5,764 nt of DNA, taken from an uncultured Lachnospiraceae bacterium (lineage in GTDB: Bacteria; Bacillota; Clostridia; Lachnospirales; Lachnospiraceae). The DNA is taken from assembly GCA_902795625.1 (NCBI GenBank), contig CADBLW010000119.1, positions 1 through 5,764 on the forward strand. Reading direction: 5' to 3'. The position numbers and the translations under genes were made by a program. Each line of letters starts with the position of its first letter. The first letter of the stretch is position 1. A model generated the notes under the pieces. It saw nothing but the letters and a program-made list of their open reading frames with translations. It made no database searches and was not told where the DNA came from. This document shows, one piece after another, positions 4,764 to 5,764 of the stretch.

Positions 4764-5764
4764 GTGAACCGGAGCTTGTTTGTGAAACGAATATTATATA
4801 TACCACTGGCGGCATTTGCGGGCGTCTTGCTGGCGCTTCTGCTGACTGTCGGCTACGCGGCTGCGGAGTCGGATTCCGACTACCTCTTTGACGGTGAGGG
4901 GACGTACTATATCACCGGTGTGAGGCTCGGTGTGAACCTGACCTACCGCGAGGGGAGCTCCCAGCTGAGCCTCTCGGACGGGAAACTCAGTGAGAAGAGG
5001 GATTGCACGCGCTTCCGTCTGGAGGCCTGCGGACCGAACCGGTATGTGATCCGGCCGGAGTGCGCGTCGTATGTATATCTGACATACGGTTACTCAGAAC
5101 AGCTTGTCGTCGAGAGGGACGGGGCCGGTGAAGTGCCGGACAAAGGGCAGTGGCGTGTCGTGCCGAAACCGGGCGGCGTGCAGCTTGTGAATGTCGCAAA
5201 CGGGCATGTGCTTGTCACCTACGGCCTTGAGGCAGCGCTCAAGTCGGCGGAGGAGGCGGAGCAGGTGGCGGACGGCGACACCTCGCTGTGGCTTCTTGTG
5301 AAGACCGCCTGCTACGGCACGGACGAGAACGCGCAGGTGAGGGAACTGCAGGTTGAGGAGAAGACCGTTGAGAAGGCGGTCACGAGGTCGTCGGCGACAT
5401 CATTTTGCGACCTGTTCGGATTTTCCTGGGGACCGTTCTCGCGGCCGGCGGACTTTGCATTTTCCGTAGAAGAGCCCGGGGTCATGGCAGTCTCCGGAGA
5501 CGGGATCATCACCGTGAAGGAAAATGGGACGGCAACGATCACCGCGCGGCACAAATACACGGGGCAGAAGCTGTCGGCGACGCTCCGCGTGAGCAACAAC
5601 GCGATCATCATCGTTCCGGGCTTTATGGGCTCGGAGCTGAAAAATTCGGACGGTGACAAGATCTGGAGCGAGTCTCTTCTGTCGGAACTGTCGAACGGCA
5701 TCAGCATCTCGGCGCTGTCGAAGTTCATGGATCTGGCATCGCCGTCGTCGAAGGACGGGATCAC
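4764..5764 (+). CDS. Secreted alpha/beta-hydrolase (LCAT-like lipase/acyltransferase) with N-terminal trefoil-like and Big_2 domains (3' end beyond window)
   Basis: The GTG start at 4764 opens a frame of 333 codons that runs off the window. Residues 1-34 are a signal peptide (Arg3, Lys8, Arg9, hydrophobic 10-30, likely cut near YAAA/ES). Residues 46-180 contain three copies of a roughly 46-residue unit: starts TYYI, RYVI, VQLV; middles VNLTY, VYLTY, LVTY; ends FRL, WRV, WLL with aromatics at 84, 130 and 176. This spacing fits a ricin-type beta-trefoil, which usually binds sugars. Residues about 225-277 (PGVMAVSGDGIITV, GTATITA, SATLRVS) fit a Big_2 Ig-like domain. From 279 IIIVPGFMGSELKNSDGDKIW matches the opening of LCAT-type lipases and acyltransferases, with the oxyanion-hole PGFMGS. 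The catalytic Ser, Asp and His would lie beyond the edge, so activity is unproven. Substrate unknown. The gene lies 106 bases after the tyrosine phosphatase and may share its promoter. Confidence 0.82.
   Translation, partial: MNRSLFVKRILYIPLAAFAGVLLALLLTVGYAAAESDSDYLFDGEGTYYITGVRLGVNLTYREGSSQLSLSDGKLSEKRDCTRFRLEACGPNRYVIRPECASYVYLTYGYSEQLVVERDGAGEVPDKGQWRVVPKPGGVQLVNVANGHVLVTYGLEAALKSAEEAEQVADGDTSLWLLVKTACYGTDENAQVRELQVEEKTVEKAVTRSSATSFCDLFGFSWGPFSRPADFAFSVEEPGVMAVSGDGIITVKENGTATITARHKYTGQKLSATLRVSNNAIIIVPGFMGSELKNSDGDKIWSESLLSELSNGISISALSKFMDLASPSSKDGI

Noticed and set aside
5312..5764. Minus-strand open frame at the right edge
   Set aside because: It overlaps the Big_2 and hydrolase coding sequence on the plus strand, which has a signal peptide and domain motifs. 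The antisense product is Ser/Thr-rich and featureless.

Overview
The window looks like a chromosomal piece of a GC-rich member of the Clostridia (Firmicutes), with Lachnospiraceae or a related family most likely. The evidence is AGGAG-type ribosome binding sites before every gene, SigA-type promoters, an archaeal-type aspartyl-tRNA synthetase of the kind many Clostridia carry, and a SpoIIE/RsbU phosphatase with a STAS partner. The taxonomic call is inference. There are five protein genes, two of them cut by the window edges. I see no RNA genes, mobile elements or CRISPR arrays.

Left half (1-3728), all on the minus strand and read right to left: aspS (3728 to 2367), then a STAS-domain anti-sigma-factor antagonist (2256 to 1960), then after 25 bases a membrane-bound sensor phosphatase of the SpoIIE/RsbU PP2C family (1934 to beyond base 1). 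The last two form a partner-switching pair: an external signal would drive the phosphatase to dephosphorylate Ser54 of the STAS protein, which would then sequester an anti-sigma kinase. No kinase or sigma factor is visible here. The phosphatase ends, as far as seen, in a tail of tandem seven-residue repeats (a 21-base period) that runs toward the window edge.

Centre (3729-3949): a 221-base divergent control region with two well-formed SigA promoters back to back, TTGACG-17-TACAAT for aspS and GTGACA-17-TATAAT with an extended TG for the gene to the right.

Right half (3950-5764), plus strand: a CX5R tyrosine/lipid phosphatase of the Y_phosphatase3 family (HCTEGKDR), then 106 bases with a strong inverted repeat, then a GTG-initiated secreted protein cut at the right edge. 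That protein has a signal peptide, a three-fold internal repeat that fits a ricin-type beta-trefoil, a Big_2-like Ig domain, and the opening of an alpha/beta-hydrolase (PGFMGSEL) like that of LCAT-type lipases and acyltransferases.

The best candidates for something new are the secreted trefoil-Ig-hydrolase protein and the repeat-tailed phosphatase with its STAS partner downstream of aspS. The individual families are known; the combinations deserve a look.
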